Positions 8,060 through 17,023 of a stretch of DNA of 63,843 bases are shown piece after piece. The stretch is from positions 1-63,843 of the forward strand of contig QZIM01000014.1 in NCBI GenBank assembly GCA_003599055.1. Direction: 5' to 3'. Each line of letters opens with the position of its first letter. Position 1 is the stretch's first letter. The notes under the pieces were generated by a model. It was not told the DNA's origin and did no database searches. It saw nothing but the letters and a program-made list of their open reading frames with translations. The stretch is from Candidatus Woesearchaeota archaeon (GTDB lineage Archaea; Nanobdellota; Nanobdellia; Woesearchaeales; ARS49). Made by a program: the position numbers and the translations under genes.

Positions 8060-10510
8060 TTACTCTTCTGGCGCGATGGTTGTAAGGGAGATAACGCGGT
8101 CGTTGTCGTCGAGTTTCATAATGCGGACTCCCTGGGTGTTGCGTCCGATGGTTGAGATGCCCGCAACGGGTGTTCGGATGAGGATTCCGCTGTGGGAGAT
8201 GAGCATAACTTCGTCGGTGTCCGAGACTTGTTCTGCGGCGACTACTTTGCCGTTTTTGTCGGTGATTTTGATGTTGATGACGCCGACGCCGCCGCGTGCG
8301 GTGAGGCGGTAGTCGGAAATGGGCGTGCGTTTGCCGTATCCTTTTTCAGTGATGGTGAGAAGGGTCTTGGAGTCATCGGCAACTGTTGCGCAGACAACGC
8401 GGTCATCGCGCAGTTTGACGCCGATGACGCCGCCTGCCGCGCGTCCCATTGGGCGCACGTTTTTTTCGTGGAATTTGACCGCGTTTCCCTGTTCGGTGGC
8501 GATGATGACCTGGCTGTTTCCGTCGGTGAAGAGGACGGATACGAGTTCGTCTTTTTCGTCAAGGCCGATGGCAATGATTCCGCCTTTGCGCGGGTTGCTG
8601 AAGTCGGCAAGGCTTGTTTTTTTGACCGTGCCGTTTCGCGTGACCATAAAGAGGTATTTGGTTTTGTCGAATTCTTTGACGGGGATGACCGTGGTGATTT
8701 TTTCTCCTTGGTCGAGTTGGAGGAGGTTGACGATGGCTGACCCTTTTGCGTATCGTCCTGCTTCAGGCAGCTGGTAGACTTTTATCCAGTGGACTTTTCC
8801 TTTGGTGGTAAAGCAAAGGAGGGAGTCGTGGGTGTTTGCGGTGAAGAGTTTTTCAACAAAGTCTTCTTCTTTGGTTTCGGCGGCGGTGATTCCTTTGCCG
8901 CCGCGCTTTTGTTGGCGGTAGGTGTCTTGGGGCAGGCGTTTGACGTAGCCTGCGTGGGTGATGGTGATGACCATGTCTTCTGGCTTGATGAGGCTTTCCA
9001 TATCGACGTTGCCAAGTTCAGTGGAAATGACTTGGGTTCTGCGAGCATCGCCGTATTTTTCTTTGAGTTCGAGCATTTCTGCTTTGATGAGGCCAAAGAT
9101 GCGTGTTTCGCTTGCAAGGATGTCGTGGAGTTCTTTGATGAGTTTGAGAAGGTCTGCGTGTTCGTCCTTGATTTTGTTTTGTTCAAGGGAGGTGAGGCGG
9201 CGAAGGGTCATGTCAAGAATTGCTTGTGCCTGCTTGTCGGAGAGCGAGTAGTCGTCCATAAGTGCCTGTTTGGCGTCTTCTGCGGATTTGCTGCCGCGGA
9301 TGAGTTTGACGACTTCGTCAATGTGGTTGAGCGCGGTGATGAGCCCTTCAAGGATGTGGGCGCGGTCTTCGGCGACGCGCAAATCAAAGCGCGTGCGTTT
9401 TGTGACCATTTCTTTGCGATGGGAAATAAAGTGGGAAATGATGTCTTTAAGGGAAAGCGTGCGGGGCTCGTTGCCGACGAGCGCGAGCATGTTGAAGCTG
9501 AAGGTTTCCTGAAGGCGTGAGTGGGTGTAGAGCTGGTTGAGGACGACGTCGGCGTTTGCGCCTGATTTGAGCTCGATGACGATGCGCATGCCGTCGCGGT
9601 CGCTCTCATCGCGGATGTCGGAGATTCCGGTGACTTTTTTGTCGTTGACGAGTTCTGCGATGGTTTCGATAAGTTGCGCCTTGTTGACCATATAGGGGAT
9701 TTCGGTGATGATGATGCTTTGGCGGTTTTTGTGTTCTTCAATGGTTGATTTTGCGCGGACGGTTATTTTGCCGCGGCCGGTGCGGTAGGCGTCGCGAAGG
9801 CCCAAGGTGCCCATAATGATGCCGCCGGTGGGAAAGTCAGGGGCAGGAATTGCCTGCATCAGTTCTTCGACTGAGATGTCCGGGTTGTCGATGGTTTTGA
9901 TGATTGCTTCGCACGTTTCGTTCATGTTGTGCGGGGGAATGTTTGTCGCCATGCCGACCGCGATTCCTGATGAGCCGTTAAGGAGCAGGTTCGGCGCTTT
10001 GGAAGGCAGCACGCTGGGCTCTTCAAGGGAGCCGTCATAGTTGGGGACAAAGTCTACGGTTTCCTTGTCGATGTCTTGGAGGATTTCTTCGGCGAGCTTA
10101 TTGAGTCGGGCTTCGGTGTAACGCATGGCCGCGGCGTTGTCGCCGTCTACTGAGCCAAAATTGCCTTGCCCTTGGACGAGCGGGTAGCGAAGCGAGAAGT
10201 CCTGGGCGAGGCGGACCATGGTTTCGTAGATGGCAGAGTCGCCGTGCGGGTGGTATTTACCCATCACGTCTCCAACGATACGGGCGCTCTTCTTGTATGC
10301 CTTGTTGTGAAGGACACCCATTTCGTACATGCCGAAAAGGACGCGGCGGTGGACGGGTTTGAGGCCGTCGCGAACGTCGGGGAGCGCGCGCCCGACGATG
10401 ACGGACATAGAATAGTCTAAGTAGGATGTTTTCATCTCCTGCACAATCATGCGGGGGATGATTTTTTCGCCGGGTTCTGCGGGCGTGTTTGGTGTTTTTG
10501 AGTCAGTCAT
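8060..10510 (-). CDS. gyrA: DNA gyrase subunit A
   Basis: [33 protein letters not shown]; catalytic [11 protein letters not shown]; GyrA-box-like QKRGGKG. Confidence 0.97.
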   Translation of the reverse strand: MTDSKTPNTPAEPGEKIIPRMIVQEMKTSYLDYSMSVIVGRALPDVRDGLKPVHRRVLFGMYEMGVLHNKAYKKSARIVGDVMGKYHPHGDSAIYETMVRLAQDFSLRYPLVQGQGNFGSVDGDNAAAMRYTEARLNKLAEEILQDIDKETVDFVPNYDGSLEEPSVLPSKAPNLLLNGSSGIAVGMATNIPPHNMNETCEAIIKTIDNPDISVEELMQAIPAPDFPTGGIIMGTLGLRDAYRTGRGKITVRAKSTIEEHKNRQSIIITEIPYMVNKAQLIETIAELVNDKKVTGISDIRDESDRDGMRIVIELKSGANADVVLNQLYTHSRLQETFSFNMLALVGNEPRTLSLKDIISHFISHRKEMVTKRTRFDLRVAEDRAHILEGLITALNHIDEVVKLIRGSKSAEDAKQALMDDYSLSDKQAQAILDMTLRRLTSLEQNKIKDEHADLLKLIKELHDILASETRIFGLIKAEMLELKEKYGDARRTQVISTELGNVDMESLIKPEDMVITITHAGYVKRLPQDTYRQQKRGGKGITAAETKEEDFVEKLFTANTHDSLLCFTTKGKVHWIKVYQLPEAGRYAKGSAIVNLLQLDQGEKITTVIPVKEFDKTKYLFMVTRNGTVKKTSLADFSNPRKGGIIAIGLDEKDELVSVLFTDGNSQVIIATEQGNAVKFHEKNVRPMGRAAGGVIGVKLRDDRVVCATVADDSKTLLTITEKGYGKRTPISDYRLTARGGVGVINIKITDKNGKVVAAEQVSDTDEVMLISHSGILIRTPVAGISTIGRNTQGVRIMKLDDNDRVISLTTIAPEE

Positions 10511-10614
10511 AAAAGCGCGAGAAAAATGGCAGGGAGTTCACCCCCATTTATCGTCGATATTTGAGTCCGTTTTGTGGGTATAAAAAGGTATTTATTTTGT
10601 ATATGTAAGTTTAT

Positions 10615-10761
10615 CTATGAAATACGCGCCCGCACCCCGTCCCTAACCCCAAATCCTTTCCCGCAATACACGCACTTTTTGGTTTGGTCTGTGACTGTCG
10701 TAGAACGTGTTTCGTACTGCATTTTGTTGCCGCAGTGTTTACATTGGAGGAGCAGTTTCAT
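10615..10761 (-). CDS. small zinc-ribbon protein (48 aa)
   Basis: MKLLLQCKHCGNKMQYETRSTTVTDQTKKCVYCGKGFGVRDGVRARIS, two CxxC knuckles; end of frame 10615..11280. Confidence 0.65.
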   Translation of the reverse strand: MKLLLQCKHCGNKMQYETRSTTVTDQTKKCVYCGKGFGVRDGVRARIS

Positions 10762-12211
10762 CGTCGGAAGTTGGTTCTTCGGGCAGTTCTTCTTCGCCGC
10801 CCAAGATGCGTTTGACGCGTTTCTCGATTTCGGTTTCCATTTCGGGTGTGGTTTTGATGCCGTCGCCCTTTTCAAAGTCGCGGGGCTTGAGGCGGGCTGC
10901 TTTTTCTTGCGCTTCTTTGTGGACTTTTTCGGCGGGGCTGAGTTCTCGTTCGGGAATTGCTTGCGGTGAGAGGATGTCTTTTTCTTTTTGCGCTTCTTCT
11001 GCCGCTTCTTTTTGCGCTTCGGGTTGTTCTGGTGTTGGTTCGTGCTCTTTGTGTTTGCGTTCCCGCTTCTTTTTTGGCGGGGGCGCGGATTTTTTTTCTT
11101 CGTGTTCGGGCTCAATGTTCTTTTCCTGAACTGAAGGTGAAGGAGGAACTGCTTGAGGGGCAGGGACAGGGGTCTCAGTCGGAATGTGCTGAGCGGGTTT
11201 TTCAGTCGTGGGTTCGGTTTCTGGTTCGGCTTCTTTTGCGGGTGCTGCAGGCGGCTCTGTTTTTTGTGCGGGTGATTCAAATGATGATTTTTCCGATTGG
11301 GTCTTGGGCGTTTCAGGGGTCACGGCGGGTTCCGAGTGTTCGACTTCTGCATTTGGGGGCGCTTCAGGAATTGGTTCTGTCGCGTCGTGTTCGGAAGTCG
11401 CCGCAGGATGCGCGGGTTTGTGTTTTTTCTTGTGGTGTTTTTTCTTGTGCGGTTTGTGTGCCGCGTCCCATTCGGCTTTTTCTTCGGGCGTCATGTTTTC
11501 GGGGGGAATGTCATAGACGGGCAAGTCTCCGACCTTGTCCTCGATGACTTCAACGCCGCTCGTTGGCTCGAGTTTTTCAACAATTTCAATGGCATCGTAT
11601 GTTTCGACGTTTTGGTGGAAGTCGATTTTTGGCTTCTCAAGCCGTTCTTCGGTTTGTTTTTGCTGCTCTGCTTCAAGTGATTCGATTTCTGCTTCTTTTG
11701 CCTCGATTGCTTTTTCAAGTTCTGCTTTGTTTTGGAATTTTTCGCGCAGTTTTCGCGGGTCGATGTCAAAGTATTCGTAAAAGCGCGGGGTGAGCTTAAT
11801 CAGTTTGGACCTGCCGTGTTTTTCGCGGGTGAGCATTCCGCTTTCTTCAAGGGAGCGCAAGTGGTCGTATGCCTTGTTTGTGCGGATTTTGATGACTTTG
11901 CTTTGCAGGACAGGCGCTTTGTACGCGACGACGGCAAGGGTTTCAAGGATGCTTTTGGGAAGTTCGGTTTTGGTGACGACGCGCTTGATGACGGGGATGT
12001 ATTGTTCGCGGACGGTAAGTTTCCATCCGGTGCCGTCCTGGACGAGCATTGTTGGGCCGTTTGAGGATTCAAGGTTTGCTTTCCATTCGGTGAGCACGCT
12101 AAGGACGTCTGCTTCGCTGTGCCTGCAGAGTTTTGCGATTTCGGCAAGCTCGAGTTTTCTGCCGGCTGCGAAGAGGATTGCTTCGGCAAGTTTGCGGAGT
12201 TCCTCAGGCAT
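10739..12211 (-). CDS. scpB: segregation and condensation protein B with long low-complexity C-terminal extension
   Basis: MPEELRKLAEAILFAAGRKLELAEIAKLC...ETLAVVAYKAPVLQSKVIKIRTNKAYDHLRSLEESGML; about 300 aa P/E/K-rich tail. Confidence 0.85.
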   Translation of the reverse strand: MPEELRKLAEAILFAAGRKLELAEIAKLCRHSEADVLSVLTEWKANLESSNGPTMLVQDGTGWKLTVREQYIPVIKRVVTKTELPKSILETLAVVAYKAPVLQSKVIKIRTNKAYDHLRSLEESGMLTREKHGRSKLIKLTPRFYEYFDIDPRKLREKFQNKAELEKAIEAKEAEIESLEAEQQKQTEERLEKPKIDFHQNVETYDAIEIVEKLEPTSGVEVIEDKVGDLPVYDIPPENMTPEEKAEWDAAHKPHKKKHHKKKHKPAHPAATSEHDATEPIPEAPPNAEVEHSEPAVTPETPKTQSEKSSFESPAQKTEPPAAPAKEAEPETEPTTEKPAQHIPTETPVPAPQAVPPSPSVQEKNIEPEHEEKKSAPPPKKKRERKHKEHEPTPEQPEAQKEAAEEAQKEKDILSPQAIPERELSPAEKVHKEAQEKAARLKPRDFEKGDGIKTTPEMETEIEKRVKRILGGEEELPEEPTSDDETAPPM

Positions 12212-12761
12212 TGGTGTGGTAGTGTTGTCCCTCTTTTTTCAAAATGTTTCGCTCGATGAGTTGGTCGGTGAATTTCAGGAGGTCTTCTTCTTTTATGCCG
12301 GTGATTTTTGCAAGTTCTGCTGCGGTCTTTTTTTCCGTGCAGGCGTGCTTGATGAAGTTGTGCAGGATGTTGACCGCGTTGCGGTCAAGGACTTGTTTTT
12401 GGATGCTGAGGTTCTTAATCATTGCGTCGGTGTGGTGGAGTTTTGCCAAAAAGTCGTTAAGGAGGTCTTCAAGCGCGGTTGTGGGGAGGTCGATTTTTTC
12501 GGGCGCCATGATTTCAACGGAGCTGGGAATGCTGTCAAAGCAGAAGTTAAGGAGCGCGCGGGTGTCTTTGAACGTGATGACGAGTTCGGCGTACTGGCTG
12601 AAGAGGTTTTCTTTTTGTTCGGGTGATGAGAGTTTTTCGCTTTTGATGGCGGTGCCGTCTTTTCGCAGCGTCTCAATGTGGTCCTTGAGCGCTTTGGTGA
12701 TGTGTTCAGCGGGTGAGCCGAGGATTTCAAGGATTGCGCGAACCGTGATTGGCTGTTCCAT
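12204..12761 (-). CDS. conserved hypothetical protein with C-terminal winged-helix-like region
   Basis: Overlaps scpB start; KKTAAELAKITGIKEEDLLKFTDQLIERNILKKEG HTH-like. Confidence 0.6.
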   Translation of the reverse strand: MEQPITVRAILEILGSPAEHITKALKDHIETLRKDGTAIKSEKLSSPEQKENLFSQYAELVITFKDTRALLNFCFDSIPSSVEIMAPEKIDLPTTALEDLLNDFLAKLHHTDAMIKNLSIQKQVLDRNAVNILHNFIKHACTEKKTAAELAKITGIKEEDLLKFTDQLIERNILKKEGQHYHTNA

Positions 12762-12886
12762 AAGGAGTATTTGGCACAGGAGCTTGTTATAAAGCTTTTC
12801 GTCTGCAAAGGGAACATTGTTACCATCGCACAATAGTTGTAAAAGCTTTTAATACATAATAAAAACAAGTGAAGGGGGTGTAATCA

Positions 12887-13489
12887 ATGGCATTACTTGA
12901 TTTTTTGAAGAAAAAGGAACGTGAGCTTCCGCTGCCTCCGCCGCCGCTTCCGGGGGTGGCGCAGCGCCCGGTGAGTGATTTTGAGCCGATACGGGCAGCG
13001 CCGCTTCGGGATTGGGGTGAAACGCAGCAGGTGCAAACGGAAGAGGCGATGCCTGCCCCGCTGCCTCCGCTTCCGCCGATGCCGAAGATGGATTTCCAAA
13101 TGGAAGAAGAGCATCACGATGAGGTTCCTTTGCTTCCTGCTCCTGCGATGGAAAAAGAGGATATGTTTGAGAAGAAGGTTGTTTTTGACAGGACCATTGC
13201 GGACGTGCACGATGAGGAGCTAAAAAAGGCGCCTCGCGTGCAGGTTCGCGAGCCCGTTGAGCGCAAGGTTCCGGCAAAGACATTTGTGTCGGTGGACGAC
13301 TATCGGCGCATTATGTCAGAGACGAATATGGTTCGCCAGCGCTTGCTGAACGCGGATAACTTTATGAAAAAGTTGCAGGATTTGAAGGTTGATGAGGAAA
13401 AGGCGCTTGAGCGCTGGCGCTCGCAGCTTGAGGATGTGGAAAAGAAGTTGGCGTATGTTGACCAATTGATTGAAAAATCGCAAAGGTGA
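12887..13489 (+). CDS. hypothetical protein, Pro-rich N-terminus and C-terminal coiled coil
   Basis: MALLDFLKKKERELPLPPPPLPGVAQRP...coiled-coil C-terminus; preceded by gaaggggg RBS-like sequence. Confidence 0.7.
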   Translation: MALLDFLKKKERELPLPPPPLPGVAQRPVSDFEPIRAAPLRDWGETQQVQTEEAMPAPLPPLPPMPKMDFQMEEEHHDEVPLLPAPAMEKEDMFEKKVVFDRTIADVHDEELKKAPRVQVREPVERKVPAKTFVSVDDYRRIMSETNMVRQRLLNADNFMKKLQDLKVDEEKALERWRSQLEDVEKKLAYVDQLIEKSQR

Positions 13490-13494
13490 TGATG

Positions 13495-13722
13495 ATGGAC
13501 CAAAAAGCCCCGGTGTTTGTAAAGCTCGATGAGTACAAGGATATGATGGATATCGTGTCGCTGATGCGTGAGAAGATTGGCCAGGCAAAGTTTTTGCTGG
13601 ACAAGATTGCCGAGTTAAAGTCGCAGGAGGACCAGGAGCTTGCCGCGTGGGCAAAAGAGCTTGAAGAGGTCGAGCAGAGCGTGGGCGCAGTGGATAAGGC
13701 GCTCAGCGAGCCGAGTATGTGA
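13495..13722 (+). CDS. small coiled-coil protein, paralogous to C-terminus of upstream gene
   Basis: FVKLDEYKDMMDIVSLMREKIGQAKFLLDKIAELK vs FVSVDDYRRIMSETNMVRQRLLNADNFMKKLQDLK; overlapping gene junctions. Confidence 0.65.
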   Translation: MDQKAPVFVKLDEYKDMMDIVSLMREKIGQAKFLLDKIAELKSQEDQELAAWAKELEEVEQSVGAVDKALSEPSM

Positions 13723-14126
13723 TGGCAAAGGGTGCAGCGCAGGAAGAGCAGTTGTTTTTCGTGGGTATTCGCGACCACGTGGATGTGCGAAAGGAAGTGT
13801 TGCAAAGTTCGCGCAGTCTTCTTGACAGTTTGAAGCGCTACGAATTGTATCGCCGGGTAAAGGATGACAAGCTTCGCGCGCAGTATGACTTAAAGCGTGT
13901 TTTTGACGAGTTGCTCGTGCTCAACAAGAAGTTGCGGGGCAAGTTGCCAAAGGTCCCGATAAAAGTTCCTGAGTTGCCTGTGCGCGAGGACGTGCCGGTA
14001 AGGCAAGTCCAAAAGGGCAAGCCGCAGGAACGAATGCCTGAAGCGCGTTCTCCGCAAAAGAGCAAACTTGACCTTCTGGAAGAGGAGCTTGCCAAAATCG
14101 AGTCCCGGTTGGGCGGGCTTGAGTAA
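13722..14126 (+). CDS. hypothetical protein with coiled-coil ends
   Basis: MAKGAAQEEQLFFVGIRDHVDVRKEVLQSSRSLLDSLKRYELYRRVKDD; translationally coupled. Confidence 0.6.
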   Translation: MAKGAAQEEQLFFVGIRDHVDVRKEVLQSSRSLLDSLKRYELYRRVKDDKLRAQYDLKRVFDELLVLNKKLRGKLPKVPIKVPELPVREDVPVRQVQKGKPQERMPEARSPQKSKLDLLEEELAKIESRLGGLE

Positions 14127-14137
14127 AGATAAGTTGT

Positions 14138-14695
14138 TTAGCGCCTGTTCAGGATTTGTCCTGTAATGGTGTTGATGATAGTGCTTGGGTTTCCTGTTTT
14201 TTCTCCTTCGTAAATGATAAAGTCAGTGGCTGTTTTTTGCAGTTCGGCAAGGGTGTTTGCGGGCTTTTGCCCGCTGAGGTTTACGGAAGTTGTGATGATT
14301 GGTTTTGCAAAGAAGGCTACGAGTTCTGAAATCCAGTGTGCGGGGATGCGTACGCCAAGGGTGTCCAAGTTCATTGTGGCAGCAGGGGAAACTGCGTTTT
14401 TGTTGGCAAGGGGGACAATCAGCGTGTACGGTCCGGGAAGTTTGTCAAGGGCTGATTGGTCTTTGATGCGGCAGTTGTCAAGTATCCATTTTTTTGATGG
14501 GGCAATGACGGAGAATGGTTTTGTGTCCCGTTGTTTGAGGAGCCGTATTCGTTCAACGGATGTGGTGTTGGTGGCGTCGCAGCCGATGCCATAAATGGTG
14601 TCTGTGGGGTGGATGAAAACTGCTCCGGAAGCGATGTGCAGGAGAAATTCCTGGAGGCGGGCGCGAACATCATCGGGCGTGTGGGTTGGTATCAT
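14138..14695 (-). CDS. Sua5/YciO/YrdC family L-threonylcarbamoyladenylate synthase
   Basis: GAVFIHPTDTIYGIGCDATN; KQRDTKPFSVIAPS; GPYTLIVPL; TLGVRIPAH; TTSVNLSG. Confidence 0.92.
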   Translation of the reverse strand: MIPTHTPDDVRARLQEFLLHIASGAVFIHPTDTIYGIGCDATNTTSVERIRLLKQRDTKPFSVIAPSKKWILDNCRIKDQSALDKLPGPYTLIVPLANKNAVSPAATMNLDTLGVRIPAHWISELVAFFAKPIITTSVNLSGQKPANTLAELQKTATDFIIYEGEKTGNPSTIINTITGQILNRR

Positions 14696-14700
14696 AAGGG

Positions 14701-14794
14701 ATGCGGCGGACAGACTTTTCCGAAAGCGGTAGCGAGGACTTTGATGTCAAGGGCTGCCGAGCAGCCCGCAGACGTTCGAATCCTATCCGCATAT
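14701..14794 (+). repeat. tRNA-like structured element E1
   Basis: ATGCGGCGGACAG...CCGAAAGCGGTAGCGAGGACTTTGATGTCAAGG + hairpin GGGCTGC-CGA-GCAGCCC + TTCGAATCC..CCGCAT; shares a core with E2. Confidence 0.55.
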
Positions 14795-14834
14795 CGCAAT
14801 GAAAATGAAGCGCATCGCGCCTGTATTAAAATAT

Positions 14835-14932
14835 ATGCGGCGGACAGGAGTCATCAAATGTCCGAAGCGGTAGCGAGGACTTTGATGTCAAGGACCGCCA
14901 AGCGGTCTGATGACTTCGAATCCTGTCCGCCC
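14835..14932 (+). repeat. tRNA-like structured element E2
   Basis: ATGCGGCGGACAGGA...same core...hairpin GACCGC-CAA-GCGGTC...TTCGAATCCTGTCCGCC; ends are inverted repeats GCGGACAGGA/TCCTGTCCGC. Confidence 0.55.
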
Positions 14933-14978
14933 TTCAACTGAACAGGCAAGCACGAAGTGCGAAGGAAAAAAAAAACGA

Positions 14979-15093
14979 TGCGGCGGACAGGATTCGAACC
15001 TGCGAAGACACTAAGCCAGCAGCTGTCTCCACAACGTTGTGGTAAGCAGATTATGCTTGAGGCTGCCCCCTTTGACCGCTTGGGTACCGCCGC
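14979..15093 (-). tRNA. tRNA-Leu (CAA), intron-containing (about 31 nt at 37/38)
   Basis: Acceptor GCGGCGG/CCGCCGC, anticodon stem GCAGC/GCTGC with loop CTCAAGA after intron removal, T-loop GTTCGAATCC; 3' poly-T run downstream. Confidence 0.8.
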
Positions 15094-15187
15094 GTGAAAG
15101 GTTAAGGCGTTGTGCAAGAGGGTGACTTTTAAATGTTGCGGGGGCGAGTCGCAAACTTTTTGAACCCCCTGCAATAGCAAATGTGCA

Positions 15188-15550
15188 ATGACCCTCGAAT
15201 CACTCTTGCAGGATGTGCAGGCTTCCGAGTCGGTAAGAAACGGCATGTTTGATTATTGTTTTGGCAGAGGTTATTATCAGGGTGTGCCACGGGTTGATGC
15301 GCGAAGGCAGTTTGATGCTGATGTCGCGGCGGATTCTCCGAGGCGTCAGCAACTGGCAAGCGCGTATCTTCCTTCATATTATGATGCAAGAAGAACACAG
15401 GCGCGTTTGAACCGCGCGGCAGGTGTTACGGTTGCGGGCGGCGCGGCGTATGCGCTTGGGACGGGTTTGGTTGCGGCAGCAGGGGCGGTTGCGCTTATGA
15501 CAGGCGGTATTCTTGGCGCGTTCTATTTGGTAAAGAAGTTGTTGAAATAG
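15188..15550 (+). CDS. small membrane protein
   Basis: Soluble N-terminal half then VTVAGGAAYALGTGLVAAAGAVALMTGGILGAFYLV; similar layout to 16607..17023. Confidence 0.6.
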   Translation: MTLESLLQDVQASESVRNGMFDYCFGRGYYQGVPRVDARRQFDADVAADSPRRQQLASAYLPSYYDARRTQARLNRAAGVTVAGGAAYALGTGLVAAAGAVALMTGGILGAFYLVKKLLK

Positions 15551-15552
15551 TG

Positions 15553-16062
15553 TCAGAGTTGCGCAATCACTTCCTCAACTCTCTCAAAGAATGTTGTTTC
15601 CCGTTCAAAGTAGGGCAGTTCGTGGTCTTTGAAGCGTTTCCAGGCGGGGTCTTTCCATTCAAAGTCTGAAATGAGGTCGCGGGACGTGATGACGTTGTAA
15701 CCGAGGCGTTGTGCGTCTCGTGCGGTGTAATAGACGCAGGCGGAGGTGTTGATGCCGCAAAGGGCGATGTGTTGTGTTCCGCGGGCGCGGAGTTGTTCAT
15801 CAAGGGTGGTGTCGTAAAATGCGCTGTCCCATTTTTTGTAAACAACGCGCGGGTCGTGTGCTGCGCGGGTGATTTCAGGAAGGGTGTGCCCGTAGCCGAG
15901 TTCAAGCCGGCCATATTCGATGAGGTAGGTTGGTTTTTTAGTAGAGGCGAGTTTTTTAATTGATTCAATTTGCCGCGCGAGTTCTTCTAAGTCTCTGATG
16001 CGGTCTTTTTCGTTGATGCAGCCGGGAATCATATCCACGACGATGATTGCAACGTGAGTCAT
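15553..16062 (-). CDS. cysteine hydrolase (isochorismatase-like)
   Basis: THVAIIVVDMIPGCIN; IALCGINTSACVYYTARDAQRLGYNVITSRDLISD. Confidence 0.85.
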   Translation of the reverse strand: MTHVAIIVVDMIPGCINEKDRIRDLEELARQIESIKKLASTKKPTYLIEYGRLELGYGHTLPEITRAAHDPRVVYKKWDSAFYDTTLDEQLRARGTQHIALCGINTSACVYYTARDAQRLGYNVITSRDLISDFEWKDPAWKRFKDHELPYFERETTFFERVEEVIAQL

Positions 16063-16158
16063 AGGGTGGCGCGAAAAGAAGGAGTTCTTAAGTTTCACGG
16101 TGAATCTGGATAGTCAAGTGAATAAATCTATTTGAATGCCTCTTGTATAGGAGGGGGT

Positions 16159-16614
16159 ATGCGCAGTGCCACCCTTTGTTTTCTGTTAAAGGAAAATGAA
16201 GTTCTGCTCGGGATGAAGAAGAAGGGTTTTGGTGAGGGGAAGTGGAATGGCTTTGGGGGCAAGGTTGAGCAGGGTGAATCAATAGAGGCTGCAGCCGTGC
16301 GTGAGATGAGAGAAGAGTCAGGTGTGCTTGCAAGAGGGATAAGGAAGCACGCGGAGTTGACGTTTATTTTTCCAAAAAAGCCGGAGTGGGACCAGGTGGT
16401 TCACGTTTTTGTGGCAAAGGAGTGGGAGGGTGAACCGGTGGAAAGTGATGAGATGGCGCCAAGGTGGTTTGCGCACAAGGATATTCCGTTCAAAAGTATG
16501 TGGGTTGATGATAAGCACTGGCTTCCGCTTGTGCTTGAAGGCAGGTTTGTGCGGGGCACGTTTCGTTTTGATGGTGATGACTTGCTTGATTTTGAGGTGA
16601 AAACTGATGAGTGA
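16159..16614 (+). CDS. Nudix hydrolase, MTH1/8-oxo-dGTPase-like
   Basis: GKWNGFGGKVEQGESIEAAAVREMREESGV Nudix box; MAPRWF..IPFKSMWVDDKHWLPLVLEGRFVRGTF. Confidence 0.88.
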   Translation: MRSATLCFLLKENEVLLGMKKKGFGEGKWNGFGGKVEQGESIEAAAVREMREESGVLARGIRKHAELTFIFPKKPEWDQVVHVFVAKEWEGEPVESDEMAPRWFAHKDIPFKSMWVDDKHWLPLVLEGRFVRGTFRFDGDDLLDFEVKTDE

Positions 16615-17023
16615 GTTGGAAGCGCTGGCAAAAGAGCTGAAAAAGGATGCGCGGTTGCGCAATGTTGTGTTTGCGCGCGTGCACGGGGAATTGTACCCGC
16701 GAAATACGAAGGAGAGTGCGCGGTTTCATTTTGAGTCTGATATCGGAAAGCCAAGCGATGCGCAAAAGAGGATTCTGAAGGAATACGTGCAGGTAAGGCA
16801 GGCGGAAAGGTCGTATGGTTGCGTGTTGTATGCGGGGCTTGCCGCGATTGCTGCGGGGGCAGGATTATTTTTTGCGCCATTCGAGCCGGAAGATGTGCGA
16901 AGGATTGGGAGTGTTGCGCTTGCGTCAGGAGGAATAGTTTCTGCCGTGTATGCGGGCATTCGGAAAAAAGAGTTAGTGGAGCCAGCGCGGGCAGGTCGTG
17001 GATATGAGTTCTGGGGGAGTTAA
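16607..17023 (+). CDS. small membrane protein, likely paralog of 15188..15550
   Basis: LEALAKELKKDARLRNVVFARVHGELYPR...two hydrophobic segments. Confidence 0.6.
   Translation: MSELEALAKELKKDARLRNVVFARVHGELYPRNTKESARFHFESDIGKPSDAQKRILKEYVQVRQAERSYGCVLYAGLAAIAAGAGLFFAPFEPEDVRRIGSVALASGGIVSAVYAGIRKKELVEPARAGRGYEFWGS

Noticed and set aside
14701-14932. E1/E2 as ordinary tRNA-Ser/Leu genes
   Set aside because: T-stem and anticodon stem could not be paired in any register tried; kept as unresolved structured elements instead
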